The translations under genes were made by a program, and so were the position numbers. Below are positions 20,281 through 30,655 of a stretch of DNA of 64,000 nt, piece after piece. The stretch is from positions 164,463,145-164,527,144 of the forward strand of contig NC_035437.2 of the NCBI RefSeq assembly GCF_002127325.2, in the 5' to 3' direction. The first letter of the stretch is position 1, and every line of letters starts with the position of its first letter. Source of the DNA: Helianthus annuus. Taxonomy: Eukaryota > Streptophyta > Magnoliopsida > Asterales > Asteraceae. The notes under the pieces are model-generated. The model was not told where the DNA came from and did no database searches. It was given only the letters and a program-made list of their open reading frames with translations.

Positions 20281-23200
20281 TGTAACACCTCGGAAAAATT
20301 TCGTCCAATAATGTCTTGACACGTGTCATAAGGTTCCGTTATGTGAAAAACATACTTTAGAGGGACTAAAAGTGACAAACAGTGAAAACTATGGAACGTA
20401 AGGATCCAAAGTGTCAACAATGGATAAATAGGCTCTATGATAACCCCACATAATGTTTATAACCTTTAACGGATGGTTCATGGATCATACGACGCGGAAA
20501 TTGCACATAAGTGAAGTATTATAAACTATAGGGGCCAAAAGTGTCAACATGTTTAAATTATACCTCTGAGTGAACTTTTGGCAGACCCGAAGCTTTGTAT
20601 AGCTAAAATATACTCACTAGAATATGTGGTAAAAATTTCATGAAGTTTCGTCAACGTATGAGAAAGTTATGGCCAAAACCGTACTTAAGGGACTAAAAGC
20701 GTCAACGTCGAATTCAGGGCTTTTCGGTTGAGTGCAAAGTTATCCGAGGGCATTACCATGTTGGTAAAAGTCCTAAGGTTCTTAGAAACCAAGTTTGGGG
20801 GTTTACGGGTCGAGAAAAGTAGCCGAAACATCGCGTACAAGTTCAGGGGTCAAAGCTGTCAATGTTTGAAAGATGTTTGGCTGAACAGCAGGTCAGGCGA
20901 CCCGCCTGGACAGACCCAGGCGGGCCGCGTGGGACTATCAGGTGCAGAAAATCGAATTTGGGTTGATTTGGGTCCGAATTTGAGTGACAAACAGCTGTAA
21001 CTTGCCTCCACAATCACCAATAACATTACATGCAAGCCTATTACAACAGTAAACCTCAATTCCCTGCTTTAAATCCGAATTTGCATCCATTTGTGATCAT
21101 TTACACTAGTAACCAAGAACACCAAGACTTGCAAGAGCTCTCAAAGCTTCTCTGGAGGAATTCTGATCAACAAGGCCGACTTCTAGTGATCATTTAACAT
21201 CTATAGGACTCTTGTAAGCCTTCAATTCGTTGTTTAATCCGTTCATGTTGTGTTTATTAGTAAAAGTCAAACTGGGTGTTCATAACCTTTGACTTTCTGA
21301 TTAAACGAGTTTCTTCCAGTAATTTCTCGAATTGAAACTTGTTATAGATTAATATTTATGTGGGAAACAAACCCTCTAAAGGGTACTAACTGATTCCCAC
21401 TACATGCATGCTTAATGTCGAGTCAAACATGGTTCTAAAAAGTCAACAGAAGTGAGTTTTGTGAAAAATGATACGATTAATGATATAGATGACATGCAAC
21501 CTGATCGATCATTGAAAATAACTTGTAATATATATGTAAATGTGTTTTAATCATCATCAACTCGACAATCTATAGTATAGCCACGAATCGGAACCGAAAG
21601 TCTTGTAAAACGATTATTTCGTAGACTATCGATTCGGATTCGTACATGCATGTTCAAGATCTGTATTGGAAAGTATTTTTGATTACTTTTAATTTAGTTA
21701 AACTTTCTGGAATTTTCGTTGATTGAGTCTATACTTAGCCGATTCGAATGCTTGTTTCCGGTTTATGCATAAATTTGACTATTTTGCCCTTTTTGATTTA
21801 AAACGGGATTTTTGGAAAAGTGAAAGGATAGAAATCTTTATTTTTATTATATAAACTTGCACCGAAAGTTTCGGATCAGTTGGTGGTCCAGATTGTGAGT
21901 TATGGCCATTAGCGTAAACTATGTTATAAATTTACATAAACGGTCCTTTTTGCGTAGAACCCGTTTCTGGCCAAATTTTGGTACGAAACTTTTTACCAAC
22001 TGATTATATATAATATTCTGGGAATTTTGATGATTTTTAAGTAATTTTTGGCTGAACGGATCCTCGATCACCTAGCCACTTCGGCTTATGTCGGTTTTGA
22101 CCGTTTTAGCCATAAAAGGAGTTGTACACATCCTTTTGACCCGAAACCTTTTTCTACTGATTTTGTATGATGAATAAATTATTATAAGACTTCTGGAAAT
22201 ATAAAAATCTCAGATTTACTGTGAAAACCCGAAAACACCCTTAAATCGTATTTTTAGCGTTTTAAGCGCATAGTAAGCGTTGTACTTGTTTTAAACCTAT
22301 AAAACTTATGCCTACTGATGTAAATCACATATTTTCATATAATAACAGTAAGTATGATGTTTTGAACTCAGGTTTCCAGTTTTGGCATTTTTAGCCCTTG
22401 TGAAATTACTAAATTGCCCCTACGGTGCATAGTTTGGTTTTAAATGATATATTTGGTATATGGGTCATACCCTACTGATATAATATGTTATATTAAGTAT
22501 ATTTACTGTATGAACCAGACCCGAAACTCAGATTTCTAATTTTATCCTTTTATTATCTTTTAAATGACCAAAATGCCCTTCTAAGGCATAAATTGAGTTT
22601 AAAATTATCCCGGGCAATATAGAACATAACTTACTGATATAATATCATATTCTAAGCATATTAATTCAGGGAACTTGCATTTGAATCTTTTGGCTACCCG
22701 TATCGCCCTTTTCGCGTTCGGTTCGGTTTACGTAACTAGTTTGCGTAAATTGACCGAAACGGGTCAAACGATATCGTTTTTGCTTCAAAATCCAGAATGT
22801 ATTTAGTATACCCAAATTATACAAGTATTCGAACTTGTCGGGTCTAAATCACATTCTATCCGGTCTTTCGCTTAATCGTGCGTAAACCGTATCACTCCTA
22901 AAACTAACCGGTCAAAGCTTAAGCTTAAATAAAAGGCCGTTAGGAATCTAATAGGTTAATTATAAACCTTTGTTCCAGATTAGGAAGCCCGGTAAAAGCT
23001 ACCGCCACTTATCGTTTGTGACTTATACTTGCTCAGGTAAATACATTTTGACTTATTTTCCCTATACGGGCTTGGGGTACGGTATTTAAAATACCGCTTG
23101 ATCGGGCGCACAAGTCCTGCTCCCTATGGGTGTTCAGTCTTGAATAGCTTGTGTGATTTCGTTTAAACAGTTTTGTCTTACTTAAAGGCTTTGGGGGGTT

Positions 23201-23814
23201 GTTGACCATGTCCCGGATATCCTTGGCATTATCTTACGAGATGGCCACGACCAGAGCACGGGGTGTAGGCGTACACCCGTCGTGTATAACTCTTTGATGT
23301 GGTGTGTCAATTAAATCTCTAGCCCGGACAGTAGATCCCGGGCCACCAGAGATATAAGTGCATGTAATTCGTTCACAAGTTTATATTATATAAATATCCC
23401 AAGTTAATAAAAATATTTATGCCTTGTGCATTTAAATAAATTTTCAATCATTTTCAAAATGAGTCAGTCGATTTGTATTTACCAGTGTAAACTGACGTAT
23501 TTTTCCCAAAAGATTAAGTGCAGGTACTATACGGAAATAGGCTGGCTGTTTCCTAGAGAGCGTCCACAATAGTCTCGCAAACTCGGACGACATTTATCTG
23601 TTGAACTATTTATTTCTTATTTTATTTGATCCGCCTGTGGATCCATTTCAACGACTGTGATATTTATTATTGCACTTTAATTAAAGTTGAAATGCTTCTA
23701 TTCTGCTTCCGCTGTGCATTATTATATTGTGTTGATTGTCTATGACGATGCCAACTACGTCACTGTACCCCACACCGGGCCCACCGGTGACACGTGGAAT
23801 TTGGGGGTGTGACA
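20281..23814 (+). repeat. 3' LTR of the Gypsy element
   Basis: 3534 bp, same ends and length as the 5' LTR. The two differences seen are T at 20733 (C in the 5' LTR, in a CpG) and A at 22284 (G in the 5' LTR). Both are transitions of the kind cytosine deamination gives. Confidence 0.95.
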
Positions 23815-23819
23815 TTGAT
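23815..23819. other. Target-site duplication, right (TTGAT)
   Basis: Matches 9609-9613 exactly. Confidence 0.9.
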
Positions 23820-23939
23820 TTATAGGAGGATGTTATGAAACGAATATATGTTTATGCGAATTTAAAGGACAATACTGACAGACGTGTTTGTCTTTTCTCC
23901 CACTGTGCAAACTTGAAAAATCTCACCATAACACATCTA

Positions 23940-24140
23940 ATATGACACATGATAAAAGCGCTTCTTTAGACAATCTGGGATTATGTTCCGCAAATTGAGA
24001 ACCACATATTCGTGTGTAAAAGCTTGGAAAGATGAACGAATAGAGATCTGTATGTACACCCTTGTTATTTGTTTACCACATGACACATGATAAAAAAACG
24101 TTTCTTTAGACAATCTGGAATTATGTTCCGCAAATTGGGA
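23940..24140. repeat. Inverted relics of the 184-bp array
   Basis: TAAAAGCGCTTCTTTAGACA and AATCTGGGATTATGTTCC at 23952-23990, and a more diverged copy at 24075-24125, are the reverse complement of part of the 184-bp unit. With 9524-9562 they form an inverted repeat, with arms about 400 bp apart, into which the Gypsy element inserted. Confidence 0.75.
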
Positions 24141-24314
24141 ACCACATTGTAGACTCGTGGGCTTGAATGGTTTTAATAATACTTGAAAATGGAAATAATC
24201 GTGTCAAGATCTTTATCTATCATATCATCGACCAACTGCTCGAAATCCCTTTCGTTTCTCGGGTTCGCATTCGACACAACACAACAAAAAATAAATTCAA
24301 AAAAACTGTAGGCT

Positions 24315-24446
24315 GATACTCATCGTATAGGCCTATACAATGCGTATCAAGCCCGCCGCCAGACATAACCTGCACCTGTCAGTCTGCCATGTTTTTTACT
24401 TTAATTCAATACGCATCGTATAGGCCTATACGATACGTATTGAATT
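24315..24446. mobile_element. Double-palindrome element 3
   Basis: Palindromes at 24315-24348 (34 bp) and 24403-24446 (44 bp, two mispairs; arm AATTCAATACG then ATCGTATAGG) are both centred on AGGCCT, with centres 93 bp apart. The second is the cleanest long copy in the window. Confidence 0.65.
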
Positions 24447-24450
24447 GAAA

Positions 24451-25199
24451 AAGTGTGTAGATAGACAGGGGGTGTGCCATTAGAAAACCCCCGTCAAAAT
24501 CAATAGCAGCCAACCTCTTCTATTTTCCTTGCTCTTCATCATATATCATCTTATCAATCAATCACACAGCTAATCAAATCAATCTTTCAATGTTTTTACA
24601 AAATCTTTATTTCCATATATAAGATGTCCTGTACTTTACAAATCCTCTTCATATAAAAACCCTAAATCGTGATTTCACCATCGTCGTCGTCTTGATTTGT
24701 TTTGAATCAAAGACTAGAGACGTCGTACGATTGGTGATTGTTATAATGGCCATTGCTATCTACGTATTCAACAATCGAAGCTATCACAATCATTCAACTA
24801 TGAACCACCTCCCTTGACGAACTCTTGACTGCTTCGTTGCGATTGGACCACAACTTCGATCTAAGGTATGGTTTCAAAACCCTTTTACTAACATTTGTTG
24901 TTTCTGCGACTGAACCTTTCTAGGAAGATCATTAGATCAACATAACGGTAGGTTTTATATTCAATAAAATGGATACATGTTTCAACTTCGATGTTCTAAA
25001 ACCTAATTATTTATCTAAATAATCAGTTAGATTTAGGTTCCAGGTGCATTTACTCTGTCTCTGTTTTGGGGGACAAATTGAGTAAATTTCAAGGGGAAAG
25101 GAAAATTAGATGGACAAAGATGCTTTTTCTTACTTCCTGATCTTTTTTCTTGGCACAATCTATCCGGACACCCTCTGCGCCTATTTGGACACTTTTTGT
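24451..25199. other. Non-coding, gene-5'-end-like composition
   Basis: Pyrimidine-rich DNA with CGTCGTCGTC and a donor-like CTAAGGTATG (24861) resembles a 5' UTR with an intron, but no coding frame follows. The only open frame (25033-25251, minus) is unconvincing. Confidence 0.35.
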
Positions 25200-25203
25200 G
25201 CCT

Positions 25204-25327
25204 TAGACGCCTCGTATAGGGCTGTACGAGGCGTCTAGGCACTGAATTCAAGGGGGTCTTTAGAGGATGTCAGGCACAAAGTTTAAGAAACCCTAGACGC
25301 AGAGTACAGCTCTATACGAGGCGTCTG
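25204..25327. mobile_element. Double-palindrome element 4 (variant sequence)
   Basis: Two 34-bp palindromes, 25204-25237 (arms TAGACGCCTCGTA) and 25294-25327 (arms with ATACGAGGCGTCT on the right), have centres 90 bp apart. The arm sequence differs from copies 1-3 (GACGCCTCG in place of ATACGCATCG) but TCGTATAGG and the spacing are shared. The second pair is less symmetrical. Confidence 0.55.
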
Positions 25328-25390
25328 GGGCTTGGGTTTTTTTGGTTGAAATAAGGGGTGTTTTGGTAGGTTTTGGTATGGTTTTTTTGA

Positions 25391-25399
25391 TAGTTTTTA
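25391..25399. other. Target-site duplication, left (TAGTTTTTA)
   Basis: The same nine bases occur at 26536-26544. A 9-bp duplication is characteristic of Mutator-like elements. Confidence 0.85.
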
Positions 25400-26535
25400 G
25401 GGTTATTGGATTTTATCACCCTCAACTATCGGCCTTTGGCCGTTGCCACCCGCAACTAACACTTTGACACCCGGCATCCCCAACTTGACTTTTTGTTTGC
25501 ACTGGCACCACCCAGTTAAATTTGCACTAACTTGGTTAGTTTTTTGTCCGACGTGGCACAGGTTTGCTGATGTGTACATGATTACGTGGCGCTGATGTGT
25601 TATATCCCTTTCCTTCTTTATAACAATCCCTACAAAAACCCTAATCTTCTCCTTCTTTATAACAGTCATCAAGCATCAAGCATGTATCATTAGATCATAA
25701 ACCATGAAACCAAAAATGCATATGCATGCCTGCCTGATTCAAGCTAAAATTCTATTGAAACTTGATTCAAACAACATTTTTTATGTTTGTACTTATAATA
25801 TTAAACCTTTTGTGGATGTTCTTAAAAGTAAAACAGTTGGTTCCTACACATAAATAAAACAATGACACCAAGCCTTCACCGGAAAGTTGAGCTCCAGTTG
25901 CCAGTCGCCGGAAACGCTTGGCGCCGCCTACCGATCTGAAAATCCCCACTCCTTTCACCGCTGCAGACTCCTTCCGACCACCACCACCACCCGCCTTCTT
26001 CCGTCCCCCTTTACTCTTACTTTTACCACCATCACCATCTTCATCACCGGACCCGTCTTCCCCGAACCCCCATTCTTTCCTAGCCGCCGCATAGTCAAAC
26101 GGTTTGACCTCCACCAACCTCGTTGAACCGCCCTCCACCACCGGATCGGACTTTATCGTCTCGTTAGCAGTATCTACACACTTCTGGAAGCTTGACGAAA
26201 GATCTGACAGTGACATTGTTTCCTCGTTTCCATTTTTATCTTCACCGTTTTTCATCGGAACAGTCGGATGACTGTTAAAAAGGAGAAGATTAGGGCTTTT
26301 GCGGGGATTGTTATAAAGAAGGAGAGAGATATAACATATCAACGCCACGTAATCATGTACACATCAGCAAACCTGTGCCACGTCGTACAAAATACTAACC
26401 AAGTTAGTGCAGATTTAACTGGGTGGTGCCAGTGCAAACAAAAAGTCAAGTTCGGGGTGCCGGGTGTCAAAGTGTTAGTTGGGGGTGGCAACGGCCAAAG
26501 GCTGATAGTTGGGGGGTGATAAAATCCAATAATCC
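25400..26535. mobile_element. Pack-MULE with RRP6-like fragment
   Basis: 1136-bp element with long terminal inverted repeats, 25400-25670 and 26267-26535 (about 270 bp each, roughly 90% identical by eye), starting GGGTTATTGGATTTTATCACC on the left and GGATTATTGGATTTTATCACC on the right. The 9-bp TSD TAGTTTTTA is perfect. No transposase is present. The internal 596 bp holds a piece of a host gene on the minus strand. Long TIRs, a 9-bp TSD and a captured gene piece are the definition of a Pack-MULE. Confidence 0.85.
25870..26258 (-). pseudogene. Captured fragment of RRP6-like exosome nuclease gene
   Basis: The minus-strand frame includes SLSDLSSSFQKCVDTANE, then EVKPFDYAAARKEWGFGED, an acidic-to-basic stretch GDEDGDGGKSKSKGGRKK, and a basic end (AKRFRRLATG). 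The PFDYxAAR motif, the SSSFQKC motif and the charged tail match my recollection of the C-terminal tail of plant RRP6-like proteins, the 3'-5' exoribonuclease associated with the nuclear exosome. The DEDD nuclease and HRDC domains are absent. The open frame runs on into both TIRs (26348 to 25767), so a transcript could encode a chimeric peptide of up to 193 aa. It is more GC-rich than the TIRs. Confidence 0.6.
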
Positions 26536-26544
26536 TAGTTTTTA

Positions 26545-26945
26545 AAGATGTGTTTTTTTAGTGAAAATTTTTTTGGTTTTAAAAAAGTTTTGGTTTTTTT
26601 GTTTTTTACACTATAAAAAAATCAGCTATTTTAAAAATCGGCTCTTTAAATATATTATATCGATTAAATATTATAATGTTTTTAACATTTTACTTTTTTA
26701 AATATTAATCTTCCGATTAAAATTTTATCTCGTTCAAATATTGTTTCCGTATTATATTCAGGGGATATATTGTTTCCGTATTATATTCAAAACATATATT
26801 GTTTCCATATTATATCAATTTAAGATAACAATCATTAAGTAACCGAATAACTGAAAACAAACATAAATATGACATATAAGTTTGTACATCCATAACAAAA
26901 ATATATAAGATAAGTTTGTACATCCATAACAAAAATAAAAACAAC
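26545..26945. repeat. AT-rich DNA with short tandem repeats
   Basis: Three copies of ATATTGTTTCCGTATTATAT (26738-26815, about 30-bp spacing) and two copies of AAGTTTGTACATCCATAACA (26879 and 26913). No gene. Confidence 0.6.
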
Positions 26946-26952
26946 AACAGGT

Positions 26953-27402
26953 CTATCCATCCAAATCTGAATCCGAATCTGGATCTGGCTGCTGCGGCTG
27001 CTGCTGCTGATGTGGTGCTCGAGCTGGTGGAAGCGGTATCGGGGATAACCCCTCTCTCTCTCGTCTATCCTGCTCGGCCCGTACCAACCAACCTACCAAA
27101 TCGTTGAGCCAGTCAAGCTCGGCTCGTACATCCGGATGTATCGCAGCTCCTGGGGCATGACCTGGAATAACGTGACGCGGAAACTGAGGCGCCCCGGGAG
27201 GTGGCGGTGGCTGTGGCATCGCTGGACCGTCTAAATCCACCGGAGGGTCCTCCACAGGCACTGCATCAGCAGGATGTGCCGGAGGATAGACGACTTTGAA
27301 AGTCAAATGAGCGAAACTGGTCTTAGTTTTGATAAATTTAATCTGCTTCATAGATGTGAAACACATGACAACAAAGTTTGAAGAGCAAGGGGCTAATGGC
27401 AA
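26953..27402 (-). CDS. Hypothetical proline-rich ORF
   Basis: 149 codons on the minus strand, not recognised. It has a hydrophobic start, a Pro-rich middle (MPQPPPPPGAPQFP), a helical stretch with ELDWLNDLVGWLVRAEQDRR, a Gln/Pro-rich stretch and an acidic end (PDPDSDSDLDG). The composition resembles linker regions of transposon-encoded ORFs. It may be a relic rather than a working gene, and the chosen start is only the first ATG. Confidence 0.3.
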   Translation of the reverse strand: MPLAPCSSNFVVMCFTSMKQIKFIKTKTSFAHLTFKVVYPPAHPADAVPVEDPPVDLDGPAMPQPPPPPGAPQFPRHVIPGHAPGAAIHPDVRAELDWLNDLVGWLVRAEQDRREREGLSPIPLPPARAPHQQQQPQQPDPDSDSDLDG

Positions 27403-27429
27403 AGTAGACGGATGAGGCTTAAGAAGATA

Positions 27430-28037
27430 ATGGGTACGTCCCTAAACAGAATAAGTCAATTTATATAAACGACTATGGCACAGTTGATGAATGCCTGAAC
27501 TTGGTCCTAAAATTTTAAAGGAGGTGTGTAGAAAGGCTTTTTCTTACTAAGGTATGCATGTTATATCTCTTTATTTACGACCCTGTTTCTTTTAACTAAC
27601 TTGAGGTGTGCCAATTTTGTGTAGTAAACAATAATATATGTATGATAAGGACCAAATCTCACTCATTTTTTTTCTCTTGAAAATCTGGATAAAAGATGTT
27701 TGCAAAAGGTGCACGATGGCCTAAACAGAATAAAGAAAACAAATTGCCTTTATGGAGCTCAAGTTAGAGAGGCTTTATGAGATTTTGTTGGAGGTAAATT
27801 CGTCTAAAAATTTATGTTTTTTTTTCAATTACCAGAAATTTTTATGGTCAAAGTGACCTTTGTTTTTTTTATGTGTGCAGCAAATTATTCGAACAAAAGA
27901 AAATTTTGAGACAAAGCAAGATGAGGCATACGAGGAATGAGGAAATAAATGTCGAAAGGGAGGATGTAAGCCTGGTTTTTAACTTTTTATTCTTATGTGT
28001 GTAGATGTTATAAGACATAGTAATATTGGTTTTATAA
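27430..28037. other. Non-coding with possible exon relics
   Basis: Two short pieces (27690-27790 and 27882-27965) are bounded by donor-like GGAGGTAAAT / GATGTAAG and acceptor-like TGTGTGCAG. The frames contain stops and match nothing I know. Confidence 0.3.
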
Positions 28038-28149
28038 AGTATGCCTGAGGTGGCGCTCTATACACATGTGGGCCAAAACTGGTTGAAATTAGGGCCTTGG
28101 TGATAATAAAAGATTTTGTTTGCTTTTCCAAAAAAAACAAAAAAAACAA
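28038..28149 (+). repeat. Probable LINE 3' tail
   Basis: GATAATAAAAGATTTTGTTT then GCTTTTCC followed by an A-rich run (28130-28149) is typical of the 3' end of plant L1-type retrotransposons. No protein remains. Confidence 0.4.
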
Positions 28150-28387
28150 ATGTCAACAAATCCTAATTATGTATTGTTAAATTTGAAGGCTAATTGTCTA
28201 TTGAGTGTCATTGATACAAATGTGCAACCAATAGTCATATTTTTAGTAAACCGTATTTAGAATTTATTTGTTAGTAGTTAGATAATATAAAATTTTATTT
28301 ATGGTACTTTTCATTCAAGTTTTGTTTATGTTGGTTCCTGAAATTACTTTGCTTTTTGTAATCTTGGGGAAATTTTTTTTGAAGACT

Positions 28388-29211
28388 CATCTTGCTAATA
28401 GCACTCTACAAATGCTAATGTTGATAGTAAGGCTAAGCATGTGTTCGGATTCGGCTTGGAAAAGATTGCCAGATGTAGTTGAAGAGAAAGATGAAGTCGC
28501 AACGTTAATGGATGCCCTCAAAACTCAGCAGGTAATAGAATTAAAGGATAAGTGGGGGTGGAATTCTAATGGCGACTTCTCAGTTAAGCTGGCCCGGATA
28601 GCCTTAGACGAAGCAACCGTGGCAGGTAACGACCCTGCATTTGTATGGAACAACAATGCAGTCCCCAAAGTGAACTGTTTTGCGTGGAGGGCATTTAGCG
28701 ATAGAATCCCCACTTCAGATGCCCTTCTTATGCGATTGGGTAACGATTCCAGGGTAGCCTACCTGCCCTTCGATTCACTAGGTTTTGGAATATGGGAGCC
28801 AGTTTGTATCTCCTGTGCTAAAGAAAAAGGTTGCTGCATGCGATCTTCCTTATGACACTATGGAGCCTGTGGATTAAGCGAAACGAGAATATTTTTAAAG
28901 GCTTAACACGTTCAGCACCTCAATGAGTGGAAAGCATCAAGGAAATTACATACTGGTGGGTACACAAGAGGTCTAAGCTGAGCGAGATGGCATACCAAAA
29001 CTGGAGCAGGTTCGAGGGGTATATTTCGGGAGATAAAGGCCTTGTATTTCGGGAGCCTGTGGGTACACAAGAGGTCTAGTCTTTGTAATGTCTGGGTGTA
29101 CACTCTTTGTTGTTTGGTTATGTTGTTCCTACTATCTTAGCTCCTTGCTTAGGGCAGTTTGTTTTTAGGTTGTGTTGGTTTTAATAAAGTCCTATTTGGC
29201 AATTAAAAAAA
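28388..29211 (+). pseudogene. LINE (L1-type) ORF2 C-terminal relic with poly(A)
   Basis: The frame 28424-28770 reads DKWGWNSNGDFSVKLAR, VWNNNAVPKVNCFAWRAF and DRIPTSDAL, which is the zinc-binding domain after the reverse transcriptase (zf-RVT) in plant LINEs. In other frames LWSLWIKRNENIFKG and ITYWWVHKRSKLSEMA continue the usual C-terminal tail, so at least one frameshift has occurred (around 28790-28855). AATAAA at 29183 and an A-rich tail at 29204-29211 mark the 3' end. Endonuclease and RT are missing: a 5'-truncated, dead copy. Confidence 0.8.
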
Positions 29212-30234
29212 AGTAGTACGCAAATCTTCTCTATATATGTAAATCGTAACTAAAGGATATTCCAAGAAGGTTATTGCAATCTTCATCATATATACATGTA
29301 GTCATCCAAGTTAATTTAGTCTAACAATGCATGCTATATGCGTCATGTCATTTCTTTTACAACACCGCGTCAATGCACGAATCATCATACTACTCGGTGT
29401 CATCTCTAAATACACTATTGATCCATTGCGACGTGTTATTTTAATCTACGTTTAAATCAATATGCTATAATGTGCGGGTGTTTCGTGTTATCTTTGTATA
29501 CGTTTTAGTGTGATTTCTATTCGATTAATTTGGCTTTCATATATACGACATAGCTTTTCCATGACTTTCGAATATATTTCCGTTACATGGTTATCTTATC
29601 GTTGTGCTCGTGATTCGCTTATCAAGAACATGTTATTACTTGAATGTTTGTTTCATTAAAAGGTTTATGTCAACACTGATAAATAATATATTTTATTGTG
29701 AGGACACCCGAGTAACACACGAGAACTTAAACTAGTTACAAAATATAAAATAACACACACACACACACACTAACACTAGAAAGCTTCACACAATACGTCG
29801 TGGAACACAAACACTAGTAATCATGTAACACGTTAATTTTTATAAATAAAAATATATAGCAATATCATATTTAAATTAAAGAGAATTAAATATTTGTTTT
29901 TATTGTTTGATTTCTTTCAAAAAGAGTGTAAACATATAATTAAAAAGTTATGAACATTTATAAATCGTGGGGTAGTTGTTAAAAAGTTAAGAATATAGTA
30001 TATATATATATAAATGTTATTTTGAATATTATTTAATATCTTTTAGGATTTTATCTTCCCTAATCCCTCCCTTGTTTAGGGCTTCAGGTGACCATTTAGC
30101 ATATTGTGGGTTGTGCTCAAAGTTTAAAATGGGCCATTTAATTTGGATCTCTTTATGTCCAGTAACAAAGAATTATTCTCATTTTATAATTAAAATCGCT
30201 TTGTTTGTATCATATATGTACTATGTTAAAATCT
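29212..30234. other. Non-coding, (AC)n microsatellite
   Basis: Plain AT-rich DNA with an (AC) run at 29753-29771 and a (TA) run near 29999-30012. No gene seen. Confidence 0.6.
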
Positions 30235-30612
30235 CGTGTATTACACGGGTTTAATAAATGTAATTTTATATACTAAATAAAAAATAATATATTTTTATAA
30301 ACCTCATTTTATTACACGTGTTGAGTAAATATAATTTTATACATTAAATAATAAAAAAAATTATATCTTTAAGAACCTCGTGTATTTTGCGGGTTGAATA
30401 AATGTAATTTTATATAACAAACAATGAAAAAGTTATATTTTAAACAAAACCCTGTGTATTCACGGGTGGAAGAAATGTAATTTTATACACTAAATAATAA
30501 AAAAGTTATATTAAAAAAACTTTATGTATTGTATGGGTTGAATAAATTTAATTTTATGTAGCAAATAATAAAAAAAATGTTATATCTTTAAAAACCCTGT
30601 GTATTACACGGG
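30235..30612. repeat. 73-bp tandem array with hairpin motif
   Basis: Six degenerate units, roughly 67-76 bp apart (near 30235, 30309, 30377, 30452, 30522, 30598), each contain a form of CGTGTATTACACGGG followed by AAATGTAATTTTATA. In the best copies CGTGT pairs with ACACG, making a hairpin like that of the Helitron-like end at 1286-1300. Confidence 0.65.
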
Positions 30613-30655
30613 TTTATCTATTATTATTACTATTACTATATATTATTACTATTAC

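Larger units (their letters stand above)
9614..23814 (+). mobile_element. Complete Ty3/Gypsy chromovirus (Tekay/Del-like)
   Basis: 14,201-bp element with 3534-bp LTRs (TGTAACACC...GTGACA), 5-bp TSD, iMet-type primer-binding site, an extra proline-rich ORF, an intact Gag-Pol and a polypurine tract. Order in Pol is protease, RT, RNase H, integrase, chromodomain-like tail, as in Metaviridae. Long LTRs and the C-terminal chromodomain-like segment suit the Tekay/Del clade. By eye I find two LTR differences (10066/20733 and 11617/22284), so insertion is very recent. Nothing in the coding or cis-acting parts looks broken, so the element may be autonomous. Confidence 0.95.
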
